Shown piece after piece: positions 26,917 to 35,952 of a stretch of 64,000 nt of DNA; position 1 is the stretch's first letter, and each line of letters opens with the position of its first letter. The stretch lies in the NCBI RefSeq assembly GCF_000518605.1, contig NZ_KI912461.1:1-64000 (forward strand), read 5' to 3'. Under the pieces are notes generated by a model. It made no database searches. It was not told the origin of the DNA and was given only the letters and a program-made list of their open reading frames with translations. The translations under genes and the position numbers were made by a program. This stretch comes from Shewanella fidelis ATCC BAA-318. GTDB taxonomy: Bacteria; Pseudomonadota; Gammaproteobacteria; Enterobacterales; Shewanellaceae.

Positions 26917-28371
26917 TTAAGGGCGGTAAACCTTAACATTAGTGTAACCTTGCTCTTGCAGATAAAGCGCTTGCAGCTTGCTCATTACGCCGCGATCACA
27001 ATACAGCAGGTAGTTCTTTTCTTTGTCTAAGTCGGCGAACTGAGTCGCTAACTTATAAAACGGAATCGCTTTCACCTCTACGCCTGCAACTTCAAGCGGC
27101 GACTTCTCTTCCTCTTCTGGCGCACGAACATCAATGATGATCTCTCCAGAGTTGATCGCATCTACGGTTTCAGTTTCAGTGATCTTAGTATCCATCTGCG
27201 CAGCAATCTCCCTAATATCAATTATTTCAGCGTTAGCAATTACACGATCAAGCAGATCTTCTGAGAACTTAGCTTCCTCGGCTTCAACTTTCGATAGTAC
27301 CGCTTTAACGGTTGGCTTCTGTGAAATCACGCCACAATATTCAGGAATCGATTTAGCGAAATCCTCAGTACCAATTTGGCGACTTAAATTAATAATGTCT
27401 TGCTTATCCATAGCGATAAGCGGACGTAAAATCAATTGCTCGGTACTACGGTCAATAACATTCAGGTTGGTCAATGTCTGACTCGATACTTGGCCCATTG
27501 CTTCACCAGTGACTAGCGCTTGAATGCCCATTTTATCTGCTACTCGCGCTGCAGCACGCATCATCATACGCTTAAGCACTACGCCCATTTGACCGTTATC
27601 AACACGTTCTAGGATCTCTTTAACCACAGGATCAAAAGGAACAGAAATAAACTTAACTTTATGTGACTCACTGTATTTTTGCCATAAGTGATAAGCCACT
27701 TGTTTAACGCCGATCTCGTGTTGATCACCACCAAGATTAAAGAAACAGAAGTGGGTACGCGAACCACGTTTAATAAACTGGTAACTTGATACGCCTGAGT
27801 CGAAGCCGCCAGAGATCAACGACAGCACGTCTTCTTGAGTTGCCATAGGAAAGCCGCCCAAACCTTCAATACGCTTATCAATCAGATACAGTTGTTCATT
27901 ATCAATCTCCAGATGAACCGTCATATCAGGATCTTTTAGGCGAACGCCTGCAGCTTCAGTAAATTGGTTTAAACCACCACCTACATAACGTTCAACTTCA
28001 ATTGAATTAAAGTCATGTTTGCCGGCACGCTTCACCCGTACACAAAAGGTCTTGCCCGCAAGCTGATCTTTATACACAGCTAAAGTTTGCTTATAGATGT
28101 CATCAACCGAGGTAAAGGTGCTCACATTAACTTGCAGTACATGGGCAATCCCCGGAATACATGCTAAACGCTCTGCGAACGCTTCAACCAGATCAGGTCT
28201 ATCATCAGGCACCATAACCATGATTTTGTCCCACTGGCGCTGCACTTTAGCGGTCTCATCGACTTTCTTCAGTACGTTACGAATGTTGGTTTCAAGCATT
28301 TTGGTAAAGCGCATTCTTACCGGCTTGCTTTTCATCATGATTTCAGGAAACAGTTTTACGATAAATTTCAT
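26917..28371 (-). CDS. thiI: tRNA 4-thiouridine synthase ThiI with rhodanese domain
   Basis: 484 residues. Order: N-terminal ferredoxin-like and THUMP RNA-binding domains (1-170), the PP-loop ATPase with SGGFDSGVSSYQ, and a C-terminal rhodanese domain (about 385-484). The persulfide Cys458 lies in LLYCDRGV, and EYCGVIS supplies the second active cysteine. It adenylates and thiolates U8 of tRNA; the rhodanese domain also serves thiamine thiazole synthesis in E. coli. GGAAGACC precedes the start. It is a single gene. Confidence 0.95.
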   Translation of the reverse strand: MKFIVKLFPEIMMKSKPVRMRFTKMLETNIRNVLKKVDETAKVQRQWDKIMVMVPDDRPDLVEAFAERLACIPGIAHVLQVNVSTFTSVDDIYKQTLAVYKDQLAGKTFCVRVKRAGKHDFNSIEVERYVGGGLNQFTEAAGVRLKDPDMTVHLEIDNEQLYLIDKRIEGLGGFPMATQEDVLSLISGGFDSGVSSYQFIKRGSRTHFCFFNLGGDQHEIGVKQVAYHLWQKYSESHKVKFISVPFDPVVKEILERVDNGQMGVVLKRMMMRAAARVADKMGIQALVTGEAMGQVSSQTLTNLNVIDRSTEQLILRPLIAMDKQDIINLSRQIGTEDFAKSIPEYCGVISQKPTVKAVLSKVEAEEAKFSEDLLDRVIANAEIIDIREIAAQMDTKITETETVDAINSGEIIIDVRAPEEEEKSPLEVAGVEVKAIPFYKLATQFADLDKEKNYLLYCDRGVMSKLQALYLQEQGYTNVKVYRP

Positions 28372-28510
28372 TGGTCTTCCGCGAGGGGTTGTTTAAACAG
28401 CAATTGAGTGATTATAACAAGATCGAAAGCCAATTGCGTATAAGCAATCTCTGTTTGTCTCAACAAAAGCGTAAATATTGTAGTTTGCGCTCACTTATTA
28501 AGACCCATAA

Positions 28511-28547
28511 AAATAAAAACCCCCTATTAAGATAACTTCATAGGGGC
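28511..28547 (-). terminator. Intrinsic terminator of pomB
   Basis: CCCCTAT (28521-28527) pairs with ATAGGGG (28540-28546); the minus-strand exit is T-rich. It lies just beyond the pomB stop. Confidence 0.65.
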
Positions 28548-28570
28548 CATTAAATGTTCAGATAAAATGA

Positions 28571-29539
28571 TTATTGACTGACTTGGATCTCATCAGACTC
28601 TTTTGCTTTACCTTGCTCTATGGCAATCTCAACTCGTCGATTGCGTGCTCGGTTAGCTGCTGAGTCATTTTTCACCAGTGGATCCGATGACGCCATGCCA
28701 ACTACCTTCATTCGCTGCTGATCAAAGCCTTTCACCTTAATTAGCTCATGGGCAACAGCGACTGCACGTTTACTCGAAAGATCCCAATTTGAGCTATAAA
28801 GTTCATTAGAGATATTCCAGTTATCTGTATGCCCTGATACTGTCACAATACCTGGCACATCTTTGAGTAACTCTGCAACTCGGCGCACTACAGGCTTAAA
28901 CCTTGGTTGCAAAAAGCCTGAGCCGGAAGCAAATGCGCCCTTTTCACGAATTCGAATAATAATTTGTTGTCCTAACGATTCAATTTCAATCGCACCATCA
29001 ACAATCTCTTTATTGAGCTCCTGAGCCATCTTTTTGACTTGCTCATTAATTTTATCTTGCGCCGATGCCTGCGTCTTAGTTAATTCAGTTTCCGCTTTAG
29101 CAGCAGACTCAGCCCTTACTTCAGCCTCTTTAGGCTCTACAGCTGTTGCCGAAGCTTGACCACCACGCTGCTCACCCCGTTGCTGCTGAATACCGCCAGC
29201 ACTAGCGTCATCACCTTCTTGAAACTCAAGCATAGGTTCGGTCATTTCATTAGTTTGCTGATTAATCACTTCAATAGGAGTCGGCTCGGGTCTGCCCGGC
29301 CTAAACTCAAGCGCAATCACAGATGTGCCCTTGGGGATGTCTTTAACTTCAACCTTATTTTGCACCCCAAAAGCGTATTTCATTGAGCCCGCGATCTGCT
29401 TAAACTTCATCACGTCCATTTCTGAAAACGCGAGCAGTAGCACGAAAAAGCACATCAGCAGTGACATTAAGTCAGCAAATGTAGCCAGCCACATTGGCGC
29501 CCCCGGTGGAGGACAGTCGCATTTGACCTTTTTAGCCAT
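28571..29539 (-). CDS. pomB: Sodium-driven flagellar motor stator PomB
   Basis: 322 residues. One membrane segment (about 16-40) carries the ion-binding Asp23 in TFADLMSLLMCFFVLLLAFSE. The plug/linker region includes KQIAGSMKYAFGVQNKVEVKDIPKGTSV and RPGRPEPTPIEV, which match Vibrio PomB. A low-complexity Gln/Gly/Ala/Glu linker (about 105-175) follows. The OmpA-like peptidoglycan-binding domain (about 195-310) has SGHTDNWNI and NRARNRRVEI. With PomA it forms the stator driving polar flagellar rotation. It starts 4 bp after pomA. Confidence 0.92.
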   Translation of the reverse strand: MAKKVKCDCPPPGAPMWLATFADLMSLLMCFFVLLLAFSEMDVMKFKQIAGSMKYAFGVQNKVEVKDIPKGTSVIALEFRPGRPEPTPIEVINQQTNEMTEPMLEFQEGDDASAGGIQQQRGEQRGGQASATAVEPKEAEVRAESAAKAETELTKTQASAQDKINEQVKKMAQELNKEIVDGAIEIESLGQQIIIRIREKGAFASGSGFLQPRFKPVVRRVAELLKDVPGIVTVSGHTDNWNISNELYSSNWDLSSKRAVAVAHELIKVKGFDQQRMKVVGMASSDPLVKNDSAANRARNRRVEIAIEQGKAKESDEIQVSQ

Positions 29540-29543
29540 TCGC

Positions 29544-30311
29544 TTACGCCCCGCCTAGGGTATCTATTTTACGTGCTTTCTCACTCAGATAATTTTTAAG
29601 GAAACCTTCAATAACTCGTGGGTTTTGTCCATCTTGAATGGCCAGTACCGCATCCATAATTAGGTTACGGTTAAGCATCTCTTCGCTCATACGTAACGCC
29701 AATTTATCAGCAATAGGTAACGCCACCATGTTAGCTATAACTGCGCCATAAAGGGTGGTTAATAATGCAACGGCCATTGCTGGGCCAATTGACTTTGGAT
29801 CATCCATGTTCGATAACATGCCAACAAGACCAATCAAGGTACCAATCATTCCCATCGCGGGAGCAACGTCACCAATCGCTTTAAAGATCCCGATGCCGGT
29901 TTTGTGACGCTCTTCTGTCAGAGCAATATCTTTTTCTAGTGCATCACGAACAACATCACCATCGTGGCCATCAACCAACATATCCACCGCTTTTTGCATA
30001 AAGCTATTACTGATCTCAGCTTCCTCCAATGCCAAAAAGCCGCCTTTGCGCGCCGCATCGGCCATAGTGATAGATTGCTCAATAAGATCTTCAGGCTTAT
30101 CAATTTTAAACATAAAGGCTTTAGCTGCGATCTTGGCAGAACCTAAAAACTGTTTCAGGTTGTACTTCATCATCACTACGAACATTGAGCCAATAAGTAC
30201 AATTAAAATCGATGGCACATTGATAAAAATGGCGATACCACCACTACTGACCATCGCCATAATAATAAAGACAAATGCGCCAATAAGTCCGATTAAGGTT
30301 GCTAAATCCAA
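29544..30311 (-). CDS. pomA: Sodium-driven flagellar motor stator PomA
   Basis: 255 residues with four membrane segments (about 5-25, 30-48, 150-172, 182-205) and a large cytoplasmic loop. Conserved residues include the charged loop DALEKDIALTEERHKTGIGIFKAIGDVAPAMGMIGTLIGL and VALLTTLYGAVIAN. The match is to Vibrio PomA rather than proton-type MotA. The start codon is TTG behind GGAG, which may keep stator synthesis low. Forms an operon with pomB; no flagellar chemotaxis genes are nearby. Confidence 0.92.
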   Translation of the reverse strand: MDLATLIGLIGAFVFIIMAMVSSGGIAIFINVPSILIVLIGSMFVVMMKYNLKQFLGSAKIAAKAFMFKIDKPEDLIEQSITMADAARKGGFLALEEAEISNSFMQKAVDMLVDGHDGDVVRDALEKDIALTEERHKTGIGIFKAIGDVAPAMGMIGTLIGLVGMLSNMDDPKSIGPAMAVALLTTLYGAVIANMVALPIADKLALRMSEEMLNRNLIMDAVLAIQDGQNPRVIEGFLKNYLSEKARKIDTLGGA

Positions 30312-30754
30312 AACTGCTCCTCAAATACCTATCAATACTTAATTTATCGATAGTCTCGAATTCCGAATGCCCGATAAGATGATTGGAATAAATTCAGTAG
30401 CGACAATATTACGCCTTTTGCATTACGGCAAGTAAGATGTCACTAAACCTCTTTAGGGAGGCCATATTTTTGTGTTTCACACTATATAACGACCAAATAA
30501 AAGATCTCTTGAGTGATATTTTCCCGCAAATCCGTTTGCGTTTCCGTTAAAATAGTCGCCCATCGACAAGATGATGATCACTATCTTGTGATGTACAACT
30601 GATCGATAAAGCATATTTTGACGTATGCTTTATGTAGTGATTTGATCTATTTGATATTGAAAGCGTGCTTTTGCGCAAATAGTCAACGGCTTCATTTGAC
30701 CCATGTGCCCTGCTGATATACTTTGTGTACCGCTTATTTCTAGGAATGAATATC
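30312..30754. other. Divergent intergenic region with two hairpins
   Basis: It separates pomA and xseB. ACAAGAT (30566-30572) pairs with ATCTTGT (30583-30589), and ATAAAGCATA (30606-30615) pairs with TATGCTTTAT (30624-30633). Neither is followed by a T run. They lie upstream of the candidate xseB promoter, so they may be operator-like dyads rather than leader RNA. No real gene is seen here. Confidence 0.4.
30696..30722 (+). promoter_or_regulatory. Candidate sigma70 promoter of xseB-ispA-dxs
   Basis: TTGACC (30696-30701) and TATACT (30717-30722) with a 15-bp spacer, about 33 bp before the xseB start. The spacer is shorter than ideal, and TACTTT is an alternative -10 at 17 bp. Confidence 0.4.
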
Positions 30755-30994
30755 GTGGCAAAAAAACCAGAAAATCTCTCTTTTGAAGATTCACTCTCCG
30801 AGTTAGAAAAAATCGTAACCGACTTAGAGCACGGCGACGTTTCCCTCGATGATGCACTGAAGCAATTTGAGCGTGGTATAAAACTTGTGCGCAATAGCCA
30901 AAATAAATTAGAAAACGCACAACAAAAAGTATCAGTACTTATGCAACAAGAGGGTGGTGACACTCTCAAACCTTATGATATTGAGGGTGAGTAA
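30755..30994 (+). CDS. xseB: Exodeoxyribonuclease VII small subunit XseB
   Basis: 79 residues starting AKKPENLSFEDSLSELEKIV, the XseB signature: two helices that bind the XseA large subunit of the single-strand-specific exonuclease. XseA is not in the window. The GTG at 30755 is chosen because AGGAA lies about 9 bases before it; ATG 30746 would sit directly on that site. The stop codon abuts the start of ispA, the usual xseB-ispA-dxs operon. Confidence 0.92.
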   Translation: MAKKPENLSFEDSLSELEKIVTDLEHGDVSLDDALKQFERGIKLVRNSQNKLENAQQKVSVLMQQEGGDTLKPYDIEGE

Positions 30995-31876
30995 TTGTTA
31001 GAAGAGTCACTAAAACAATACCAGCAGCGAATTAATCAGTTACTCGCTACACGTATTGATGCGCTAGCTGATATCGAGCCTAGCCTAAAAGCAGCCATGA
31101 AACATGGTGCGCTTATTGGTGGTAAGCGTGTAAGACCGTTTTTAGTGTACGCTATTGGCGACATGCTAGGTGTCAAACTTTCCACCCTAGACTCCTGTGC
31201 AGCTGCAGTTGAATGTATTCATGCCTACTCACTCATTCACGATGACTTACCGGCTATGGATGACGACGCACTGCGCCGTGGTCAACCAACAGTACATATT
31301 GCATTTAATGAAGCAACCGCCATTTTAGCTGGCGATGCATTACAAGCATTAGCTTTCGAAATTATCAGCGAGCCCATTGAAGATATCACTCCATCACAAA
31401 ACCTAAGCTTAGTTAAAGCCTTAGCTAAAGCCTCTGGTTATAGTGGTATGTGTGGTGGTCAAGCGATGGATCTAAATGCCACCGACAAGCAGATTGAATT
31501 AGACACCTTAATTAAGCTACACAAACTAAAAACCGGTGCGCTTATTCGTTGTTCGGTCGAGTTTGCTATTATTGCCGCTAAAATTAATCAACAAGAACGA
31601 CAAGCGCTGCTCGACTTCGCCGACGCTATTGGTTTGGCTTTTCAAGTACAAGATGATGTGCTCGATATTATCGCAAGCACAGAAGAGCTAGGTAAACCAC
31701 AAGGCTCAGATACAGATTCAAACAAAAGCACCTATCCTAAGTTGCTTGGACTAGAAGGCGCCCAACAAACTGCAGCGAGTTTGATTGAGGACGCACTATC
31801 AGCGCTGGCTAAATTACCATACAATAGCCAGTTAATTGCAGAATTCGCCCGTTACATCATTGAGCGAAGAGTTTAA
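30995..31876 (+). CDS. ispA: Farnesyl diphosphate synthase IspA
   Basis: 293 residues, the usual length. Two aspartate-rich motifs bind magnesium and the allylic diphosphate: DDLPAMDDDALRRGQPT and DDVLDIIASTEELGK. It condenses IPP with DMAPP and GPP to farnesyl diphosphate, feeding ubiquinone and undecaprenol synthesis. The start is TTG immediately after the xseB stop, with GAGGG inside the end of xseB as ribosome site; no ATG occurs nearby, so translation depends on xseB. dxs follows 21 bp later. Confidence 0.93.
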   Translation: MLEESLKQYQQRINQLLATRIDALADIEPSLKAAMKHGALIGGKRVRPFLVYAIGDMLGVKLSTLDSCAAAVECIHAYSLIHDDLPAMDDDALRRGQPTVHIAFNEATAILAGDALQALAFEIISEPIEDITPSQNLSLVKALAKASGYSGMCGGQAMDLNATDKQIELDTLIKLHKLKTGALIRCSVEFAIIAAKINQQERQALLDFADAIGLAFQVQDDVLDIIASTEELGKPQGSDTDSNKSTYPKLLGLEGAQQTAASLIEDALSALAKLPYNSQLIAEFARYIIERRV

Positions 31877-31897
31877 TAAGAGACAAAGAATCTCAAT

Positions 31898-33763
31898 ATG
31901 AGTTTTGATATTTCTCAATTTCCTGTGTTAGCACAGGCTAATACGCCAGATGAGCTACGACAGCTCCCTCAAGCCGTTCTGCCACAATTGGCAGATGAAC
32001 TTAGAGGTTTCTTATTGAAGTCTGTGGGTAAATCGAGCGGTCACTTTGCATCAGGTCTTGGCACGGTGGAACTGACCGTGGCCCTTCATTATGTTTATAA
32101 CACCCCATTTGACCGACTCGTTTGGGACGTGGGGCATCAAGCCTATCCGCATAAAATATTAACGGGTCGCCGTGAAAAAATGCACACTATTCGCCAAAAA
32201 GGCGGTGTGCACCCATTCCCATGGCGCGAAGAAAGTGAATATGACACTTTCAGCGTTGGTCACTCTGGTACTTCTATCAGTGCGGCACTCGCTATGGCTG
32301 TTGCTGCAGAAAAAGAGCAAGCTGGTCGTAAGGTTGTTGCCGTTATTGGTGATGGTGCTATGACTGGCGGTATGGTGTTTGAAGCGATGAACCATGCCGG
32401 CGACTTACATAATGATATGTTAGTGGTGCTAAACGATAATGAGATGTCTATCTCTGAAAACGTTGGCGCACTAAACAACCATTTAGCTCAGCTAATGTCA
32501 GGCCGCTTCTATACCACTATCCGCGAGAACAGCAAGAAAGTGCTCAAAGGTATGCCTGTTATCAAAGAGATGGCTAAGCGCACTGAAGAGCACCTTAAAG
32601 GCATGGTAGTGCCTGGCACCTTATTTGAAGAGCTTGGCTTTAATTACATTGGCCCAATTGATGGCCATGATGTCGATGCGCTCGTTGAAACTATGCGCAA
32701 TATGCGCAATTTAAGCGGCCCACAAATTCTGCATATCATGACCAAAAAAGGTCGTGGTTATGAGCCAGCAGAAAAAGACCCTATTGGCTGGCACGCTGTA
32801 CCAAAGTTTGATCCGTCAACCTTTGAAAAACCTGCAGCAAAACCTGCTGACCCGACTTTCTCTGAAGTGTTTGGTAAGTGGTTATGTGATGTTGCCGAAA
32901 AAGATGAAAAACTGCTCGGTATTACCCCTGCAATGCGCGAAGGCTCTGGCATGGTTGAGTTCTCTCAGCGCTTCCCTAAGCAGTACTTTGACGCAGCCAT
33001 TGCTGAGCAGCACGCTGTGACATTAGGCGCAGGATTTGCCTGTGAAGGTTATAAGCCTGTCGTCGCTATCTACTCCACTTTCTTGCAACGCGGTTATGAT
33101 CAGCTGATCCATGACGTTGCATTGCAAAGACTTCCGGTTCTATTCGCCATCGACCGTGGTGGTATTGTGGGAGCTGACGGTCCGACTCACCAAGGTGCAT
33201 TCGATTTAAGCTTTATGCGCACTGTGCCTAATATGGTGATTATGGCACCATCTGACGAAAACGAGTGTCGTCAAATGCTTTATACCGGCTATTGCTATAA
33301 CGATGGCCCAACCGCAGTACGATATCCACGTGGCAGTGCCACCGGTGCAGAGCAAGTCGAAACCATGACGGCCTTACCAATTGGTAAAGGCTTGATTAAA
33401 CGTCAAGGTAACAAGATTGCGATTCTAAACTTTGGTACCACTTTAGCCAGCTCGTTAGTTGCTGCCGAAGCACTCGATGCCACAGTTGCTGATATGCGCT
33501 TTGTAAAGCCACTTGATACTGAGCTAGTTAAGCAGCTAGCAAGCGAACACGATGTGTTAGTGACCGTCGAAGAGAACGCGATTATGGGCGGTGCTGGTTC
33601 AGGTGTACTTGAGTTACTACAAACCCTTAAGATACCAAAACCGGTATTACTGATTGGCTTGCCTGATGAGTTTATTAAACATGGCGCACCTGATGAAATC
33701 ATCAGTGAGCTAGGCTTAGATGCTGCAGGCATTCAAAAGCAAATTGAAGATTTTATTGCTTAA
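31898..33763 (+). CDS. dxs: 1-deoxy-D-xylulose-5-phosphate synthase Dxs
   Basis: 621 residues, matching E. coli Dxs (620). It makes DXP from pyruvate and glyceraldehyde 3-phosphate with thiamine diphosphate, the first step of the MEP isoprenoid pathway. The N-terminal domain has SSGHFASGLGTVELTVALHYV and the cofactor site GDGAMTGGMVFEAMNHAG. The transketolase-like centre includes AIAEQHAVTLGAGFACEG and DRGGIVGADGPTHQG, and the C-terminal domain VEENAIMGGAGSG. It ends the operon before a strong terminator. Confidence 0.95.
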   Translation: MSFDISQFPVLAQANTPDELRQLPQAVLPQLADELRGFLLKSVGKSSGHFASGLGTVELTVALHYVYNTPFDRLVWDVGHQAYPHKILTGRREKMHTIRQKGGVHPFPWREESEYDTFSVGHSGTSISAALAMAVAAEKEQAGRKVVAVIGDGAMTGGMVFEAMNHAGDLHNDMLVVLNDNEMSISENVGALNNHLAQLMSGRFYTTIRENSKKVLKGMPVIKEMAKRTEEHLKGMVVPGTLFEELGFNYIGPIDGHDVDALVETMRNMRNLSGPQILHIMTKKGRGYEPAEKDPIGWHAVPKFDPSTFEKPAAKPADPTFSEVFGKWLCDVAEKDEKLLGITPAMREGSGMVEFSQRFPKQYFDAAIAEQHAVTLGAGFACEGYKPVVAIYSTFLQRGYDQLIHDVALQRLPVLFAIDRGGIVGADGPTHQGAFDLSFMRTVPNMVIMAPSDENECRQMLYTGYCYNDGPTAVRYPRGSATGAEQVETMTALPIGKGLIKRQGNKIAILNFGTTLASSLVAAEALDATVADMRFVKPLDTELVKQLASEHDVLVTVEENAIMGGAGSGVLELLQTLKIPKPVLLIGLPDEFIKHGAPDEIISELGLDAAGIQKQIEDFIA

Positions 33764-33766
33764 ATT

Positions 33767-33795
33767 AAAAAGGACTGCCTAGGCAGTCCTTTTTT
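33767..33795 (+). terminator. Intrinsic terminator of xseB-ispA-dxs
   Basis: AAAAAGGACTGCCT and AGGCAGTCCTTTTTT form a perfect stem with a T run. Confidence 0.85.
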
Positions 33796-33846
33796 ATAAC
33801 CCATGCTCAGCATCAGCTTAGATGGGCAGATGTTACAAGTTCACGA

Positions 33847-34449
33847 TTAACCTTGTGAAACCATGACCATAGCAGGGCGTAATAAACGCTCATTCAAGGT
33901 GTAACCCTTTTGCATCACCATCATTACTGTGTTTGCAGGGAAATCGGCACTTGGCTGCATACCGATTGCTTGGTGCAATTCAGGGTTAAATGCATCACCT
34001 TGTGGGTCAACTTGAACTAAACCAAACTTCTCAACCGCGCTAACAAAACTCTTCGCCGTTAATTCAACACCTTCATAGATAGCTTTAGTCGCTTCAGCTT
34101 CTGCATCTGTACCTTGCAGTGCACGCTCCATGTTATCTAAAACAGGTAGTAATTCGTTGATAAACTTTTCTAACGCAAATTTATGCGCTTTCTCAACATC
34201 CATTGCAGAACGACGACGAATATTATCAACTTCAGCCGCTGCACGGATCACAGAATCTTTTTGCGCTTCAACTTTAGCTTCAGCTTCTTGTAATGCTTTT
34301 TCTAGCTCTTCAACACGGAAATTAGCTTGAGTTAGCTCATCCATCAAAGACGCTTCATCAGTGGCTTCTACGCCATTCTCGTTAAGCAATTCGCCTTCGA
34401 CGATCTCTTCAACTTGGTTATCTTGTGCTTTATTTGTTTCGTTGCTCAT
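33847..34449 (-). CDS. grpE: Nucleotide exchange factor GrpE
   Basis: 200 residues from ATG 34449, which follows GGAGC; an in-frame extension to 34494 has no ribosome site and runs into the sigma32-type -10 element. GrpE releases ADP from DnaK. The acidic N-terminus and long dimerising helix (about 40-100) lead to EVDNIRRRSAMDVEKAHKFA. The beta domain carries NPELHQAIGM and VMMVMQKGYTLNERLLRPAMVMV, the GrpE signature. dnaK is not adjacent. Confidence 0.94.
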   Translation of the reverse strand: MSNETNKAQDNQVEEIVEGELLNENGVEATDEASLMDELTQANFRVEELEKALQEAEAKVEAQKDSVIRAAAEVDNIRRRSAMDVEKAHKFALEKFINELLPVLDNMERALQGTDAEAEATKAIYEGVELTAKSFVSAVEKFGLVQVDPQGDAFNPELHQAIGMQPSADFPANTVMMVMQKGYTLNERLLRPAMVMVSQG

Positions 34450-34494
34450 TTTTGCTCCAGCTAAAAATGCTTTGTTTCTGCATGCTCTGGGCAT

Positions 34495-34523
34495 ATTATG
34501 GGGATCAAATTTGAGGTTTCAAG
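34495..34523 (-). promoter_or_regulatory. Sigma32 (heat-shock) promoter of grpE
   Basis: On the minus strand CTTGAAA (34517-34523) and CCCCATAAT (34495-34503) are separated by 13 bp, an excellent match to the RpoH consensus. It lies about 46 bp upstream of the grpE start. Confidence 0.85.
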
Positions 34524-34549
34524 GCCTAAAGCTGGATCTAACATAAATT

Positions 34550-35428
34550 ATGAGCAATACGTTTCACACAATTGGTCTCATCGGTAAACCTAACCATAAA
34601 GGGACGACTCAGACCTTAAAAAGATTGCACCATTGGCTGAGTATGCAAGGTTACAAAATACTCGTTGAAGAACGAGTGGCTGGTGAGCTTGGTCCTCTCG
34701 CCCATTCTGTCGAACTACTTGAAATAGGCAAACAATGCGACTTAGCCATCGTTGTTGGTGGTGACGGTAATATGTTGGGCGCTGCGCGTGTGCTTGCTAG
34801 ATTCAATATTGGTGTAATTGGTGTAAACCGAGGCAATCTAGGTTTTTTAACAGATCTACCACCAGATTCATTTGAAGAAGCTTTGTCGAAAGTGCTCGAC
34901 GGTGAATTTGAAGTTGAACAGCGCTTCTTACTCGAAGCTGAAGTACATCGCCACGGTGAGCTCAAATCAAGCAATACCGCAGTGAACGAAGCGGTACTTC
35001 ATCCGGGTAAAATTGCCCATATGATTGAGTTTGAAGTCTATATTGACGATAAATTCATGTATAGCCAACGAGCTGACGGTATGATTGTTTCAACCCCTAC
35101 CGGTTCAACCGCCTACTCGCTTTCTGCTGGCGGTGCAATATTGACTCCTAATTTGGCAGCAATGATCTTAGTGCCAATGTTCCCGCATACACTTTCTTGC
35201 AGACCTATTGTTGTCGATGCAGCCAGTATCATTAAACTCAAAGTATCACCACATAATGGTGATAACCTAGAGGTTAGCTGCGACGGCCACGTGCATCTCT
35301 CTGTATTACCAGGTGATGAAATCATCATTAAACGTAGCGAAGAAACCTTAAGGCTGATCCATCCAAAAGGTCATAATTATTTCCACGTATTGCGTACTAA
35401 GCTAGGCTGGGGCAGTAAGTTATTCTGA
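34550..35428 (+). CDS. nadK: NAD kinase NadK
   Basis: 292 residues. It phosphorylates NAD to NADP. GGDGNMLGAAR (64-74) is the conserved catalytic motif, followed by VNRGNLGFLTDLPP, NTAVNEAVLHPG and the second signature DGMIVSTPTGSTAYSLSAGG. It is divergent from grpE, as in E. coli and relatives. Only a weak ribosome site is visible. A terminator follows at 35503. Confidence 0.94.
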   Translation: MSNTFHTIGLIGKPNHKGTTQTLKRLHHWLSMQGYKILVEERVAGELGPLAHSVELLEIGKQCDLAIVVGGDGNMLGAARVLARFNIGVIGVNRGNLGFLTDLPPDSFEEALSKVLDGEFEVEQRFLLEAEVHRHGELKSSNTAVNEAVLHPGKIAHMIEFEVYIDDKFMYSQRADGMIVSTPTGSTAYSLSAGGAILTPNLAAMILVPMFPHTLSCRPIVVDAASIIKLKVSPHNGDNLEVSCDGHVHLSVLPGDEIIIKRSEETLRLIHPKGHNYFHVLRTKLGWGSKLF

Positions 35429-35502
35429 CTCAGTGCTAACTGGCATATTTAAAATCCGATTTTTGAATAATACGCGAGTGAGTAAAGTTGCATACATAAA
35501 AC

Positions 35503-35531
35503 CGACATCAGCCAGCTGTTGTCGTTTTTTT
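35503..35531 (+). terminator. Intrinsic terminator of nadK
   Basis: CGACA pairs with TGTCG across a 12-base interval that can pair further, followed by TTTTTTTA. Confidence 0.6.
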
Positions 35532-35719
35532 ATTCTCATTTATTAAGTAAATTTCAAACAGCTGCCTGTTAGCAACATACTTACTGTCAATAAGACCATT
35601 CAGTGAGCCATAGAAACCTCGCCCACACTATGGCTACTCTAGAATCTGTAGTATTTACCATAAAACAGTAACTTATTTAAAAATCTTGCTATCGATGGCC
35701 TAGTACCACCAAAACCAAA

Positions 35720-35735
35720 CGTGATGCACGTCACG
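35720..35735. promoter_or_regulatory. CRP-type operator 1 upstream of lldP
   Basis: CGTGATGCACGTCACG: GTGA and TCAC half-sites spaced by six bases, a near-perfect palindrome of the CRP class. Confidence 0.6.
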
Positions 35736-35932
35736 GATGAGATATCACTTCTTAGGCTTGTTTTTCATCACAGCTGAAACATTTAGATCAAATTGGCACT
35801 TTTTCACGTCAAACATGCTACATAACATTAGCTTTTTGTACGAAATTAGCCGTTTTTTGGTAAAAACCTATCCCAAGCTACAATTAGCACTTGATAAAGC
35901 GCGATCGAGATCACATAAGTCGCGAAATGATA

Positions 35933-35952
35933 ATTGTGACAGATCTCACAAA
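35933..35952. promoter_or_regulatory. CRP-type operator 2 upstream of lldP
   Basis: TGTGA (35935-35939), six bases, TCACA (35946-35950): an exact CRP consensus core about 170 bp upstream of lldP. In Shewanella CRP is a major regulator of respiration, which fits a lactate locus. Confidence 0.75.

Noticed and set aside
30547..30969. Open frame of 140 codons antisense to xseB
   Set aside because: Overlaps the whole of xseB and the divergent promoter region; Ser/Cys-rich shadow translation.
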